Shown here one piece after another: positions 4,264 through 5,593 of a DNA stretch of 5,593 bases. This DNA comes from Omnitrophica WOR_2 bacterium GWA2_47_8 (GTDB lineage Bacteria > Omnitrophota > Gorgyraeia > Zapsychrales > GWA2-47-8). The first letter of the stretch is position 1, and every line of letters begins with the position of its first letter. A program made the position numbers and the translations under genes. The stretch is taken from the NCBI GenBank assembly GCA_001805375.1, contig MHFY01000010.1:1-5593 (forward strand). Reading direction: 5' to 3'. The notes under the pieces were generated by a model. It worked only from the letters and a program-made list of their open reading frames with translations. It searched no databases and was not told where the DNA came from.

Positions 4264-5495
4264 TTATCTACTTTGGGACTTGAATCCTCTTTCGCGCGTA
4301 GCTTAACAACCGCCGCCTTATTGATGTCCAGATAATCCTGCGCGATCCGCCGGATATCTTCCTTTGTGACTGCGTCGGTCCGCTCATGAAAAGTTTTATA
4401 GTGCGCATACCCTAATCCGTATAGCTCATCAAGCGTAACGGTAAAACCTAACGAGGCATTAGTCTCCAGGTCCATTTCAAAGTCGCCTTTTAACTGAGCC
4501 CTGGACTCCGTTAACTCCTGGTCCGAAATATCCGATGTCCGGATCTCGTCAAGCTGTTTACGAAGGATATCCTCGACTTTATCCAGATTTTCATTTGTCG
4601 TATTGACGTAAAAATAGATCAGCCCCATATCGATCCCCGGGACATACTGCACGCCCAGCGTATACGCCTGGCCTAATTCATCCCGTATCTTATTGAACAT
4701 CCGGCCGCTCAAGGAAGACCCCAAGATCGACGTGATCATTTCAACACCGTGACGGTCCGGGCTGTTGATCACCGGGCCCTGAAACCCGATGACTAAGATG
4801 GCCTGTTCTTTTTCGGACGATATTTCGACTTTGCGTGTGGCCTCAGGCGCGGGTTCTTTATTCTCCTGGATAACGACCTCTTTCGATGCCAGGCCTCCGA
4901 ATTTCTTTTTAAGCTTCTCTATCAATTCCCGGGCATTGATGTCGCCGATAATAGACAAGACCATATTTCTTGATGATAGAACCGAGGAATAAAAATCAAT
5001 CACATCTTTGTGCGTGATCTGGTCAATGGACTCGGCTGTGCCCAGATTGTCCAAGCGAAAATAATGCGCCTGGAACAAAGTCTCTTTTACTGTCTTAACA
5101 GCGAGCTCAGAGACACTGTCCTTTTTGGCGATGATATCCTGTTTGATCTTTTCCTTCTCCTTTAAGAACTCAGCTTCGGAAAAAAGCGGATTCTTGATGA
5201 CATCTTCCAAAAGATCCAGCCCGAAATCCAGATCTTCGGAAAGAAATTCCATGCGAAGCCCAACGCTGTTGCGGCCGGAAAAAGCCCCGAAACTCATCGC
5301 TTTCTCTTCGATCATTTTGCTGAGATCGAATTTAGAACGGGTCTTTGTTTCCCGGGCCCATAACCGCGACGTAAGTTCGGACAGGCCGTTTTTAGCAACC
5401 GTCTCCATCCGCATGCCGCCATTCAAGGCCAGGTTCACCGAAACGATCGGCAGGTCCTTTTTTTCCTTCAAAAGGATGGTCAGGCCGTTATCCAA
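4260..5495 (-). CDS. M16 (insulinase/pitrilysin) peptidase-like protein, non-catalytic subunit
   Basis: A 411-residue M16B-size protein with the two M16 half-domains: residues 2-185 (NGLTILLKEKKDLPIVSV at the start) and about 222-400. Where active members carry the zinc motif HxxEH, this protein reads GLSELTSRLW (37-46), so both histidines are missing and it should not bind catalytic zinc. In contrast, the R/Y substrate-binding motif is intact: SLSGRMFNKIRDELGQAYTLG (261-281), with R271 and Y278 at the usual spacing. That is the pattern of the partner subunit in heterodimeric M16B enzymes and of the mitochondrial processing peptidase alpha subunit. The only start available after the in-frame TAG is the TTG at 5493-5495, which falls inside the conserved V-L-D-N-G-L motif. 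No signal peptide is seen. It follows another M16-like gene by nine bases in the same frame and is probably cotranslated with it. Confidence 0.88.
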   Translation of the reverse strand: MDNGLTILLKEKKDLPIVSVNLALNGGMRMETVAKNGLSELTSRLWARETKTRSKFDLSKMIEEKAMSFGAFSGRNSVGLRMEFLSEDLDFGLDLLEDVIKNPLFSEAEFLKEKEKIKQDIIAKKDSVSELAVKTVKETLFQAHYFRLDNLGTAESIDQITHKDVIDFYSSVLSSRNMVLSIIGDINARELIEKLKKKFGGLASKEVVIQENKEPAPEATRKVEISSEKEQAILVIGFQGPVINSPDRHGVEMITSILGSSLSGRMFNKIRDELGQAYTLGVQYVPGIDMGLIYFYVNTTNENLDKVEDILRKQLDEIRTSDISDQELTESRAQLKGDFEMDLETNASLGFTVTLDELYGLGYAHYKTFHERTDAVTKEDIRRIAQDYLDINKAAVVKLRAKEDSSPKVDK

Positions 5496-5504
5496 AACGA
5501 TCTT

Positions 5505-5593
5505 CTAGATTTCCTGTTTTTCTATTTTTTCTTTTAGGGAAAACCCCGCTGGCTTTTCGATTTGGGGCCTCAAGATAACCGTGGTCAGATGCT
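5505..5593 (-). CDS. C-terminal end of a probable M16 peptidase (partial)
   Basis: Twenty-eight codons ending in TAG (5505-5507) enter from the right edge in the frame of the next gene. The first residues, HLTTVILRP, match the final strand of M16 peptidases, where a V-x-L-x-P pattern is usual; a charged tail (about 18 residues, ending KQEI) follows. The neighbour lacks the zinc motif, so this gene is expected to supply the catalytic HxxEH subunit, but that part lies outside the window. The short length makes the family call tentative. Confidence 0.5.
   Translation of the reverse strand, partial: HLTTVILRPQIEKPAGFSLKEKIEKQEI

Overview
All supported genes in this window lie on the minus strand, so transcription reads from high to low coordinates. 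In that order they are: the C-terminal end of a probable M16 peptidase (5505-5593), a second, non-catalytic M16 peptidase-like subunit (4260-5495), a CpaF/GspE-type secretion ATPase (2773-4146), tRNA-Arg(ACG) (2499-2575), the tRNA adenosine deaminase gene tadA (1913-2410), a class I SAM-dependent methyltransferase (1134-1859), tRNA-Ser(GCU) (913-1002), and the N-terminal two thirds of an exported trypsin-like (HtrA-type) serine protease (1-766, cut by the window edge).

The organism is a bacterium: it has a TadA/tRNA-Arg(ACG) pair, CCA-encoding tRNA genes and bacterial-type -35/-10 boxes. Intergenic spaces are rich in hairpins and short repeats, and the secretion ATPase has an archaeal-looking C-terminus. 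This would suit an uncultured lineage such as Omnitrophota or a relative, but that placement is a weak impression, not a demonstration.

The most interesting part is 1913-2575. TadA converts A34 of tRNA-Arg(ACG) to inosine, and here the tRNA gene sits directly upstream of tadA on the same strand. The 88 bases between them hold two consecutive hairpins. The second overlaps the ribosome binding site of tadA. This suggests a single tRNA-mRNA transcript in which the enzyme's substrate is part of its own leader and in which translation could be controlled by structure. This is a hypothesis from layout only.

Elsewhere, the two M16 genes are in the same reading frame, separated by one TAG and three codons, so they probably encode the two subunits of a heterodimer and are translationally coupled. 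The ATPase ends at a 77-base array of eleven in-phase heptamers that switches strand in the middle, followed by two abutting GC-rich hairpins. A perfect 18-bp inverted repeat spans the stop codon of the M16 gene. The methyltransferase and the ATPase each have a candidate promoter so close to the start codon that their mRNAs would be nearly leaderless. The protease, left of tRNA-Ser, is visibly more AT-rich than the other genes. No CRISPR array, insertion sequence or integrase gene was seen, and no gene-free stretch exceeds 300 bases.
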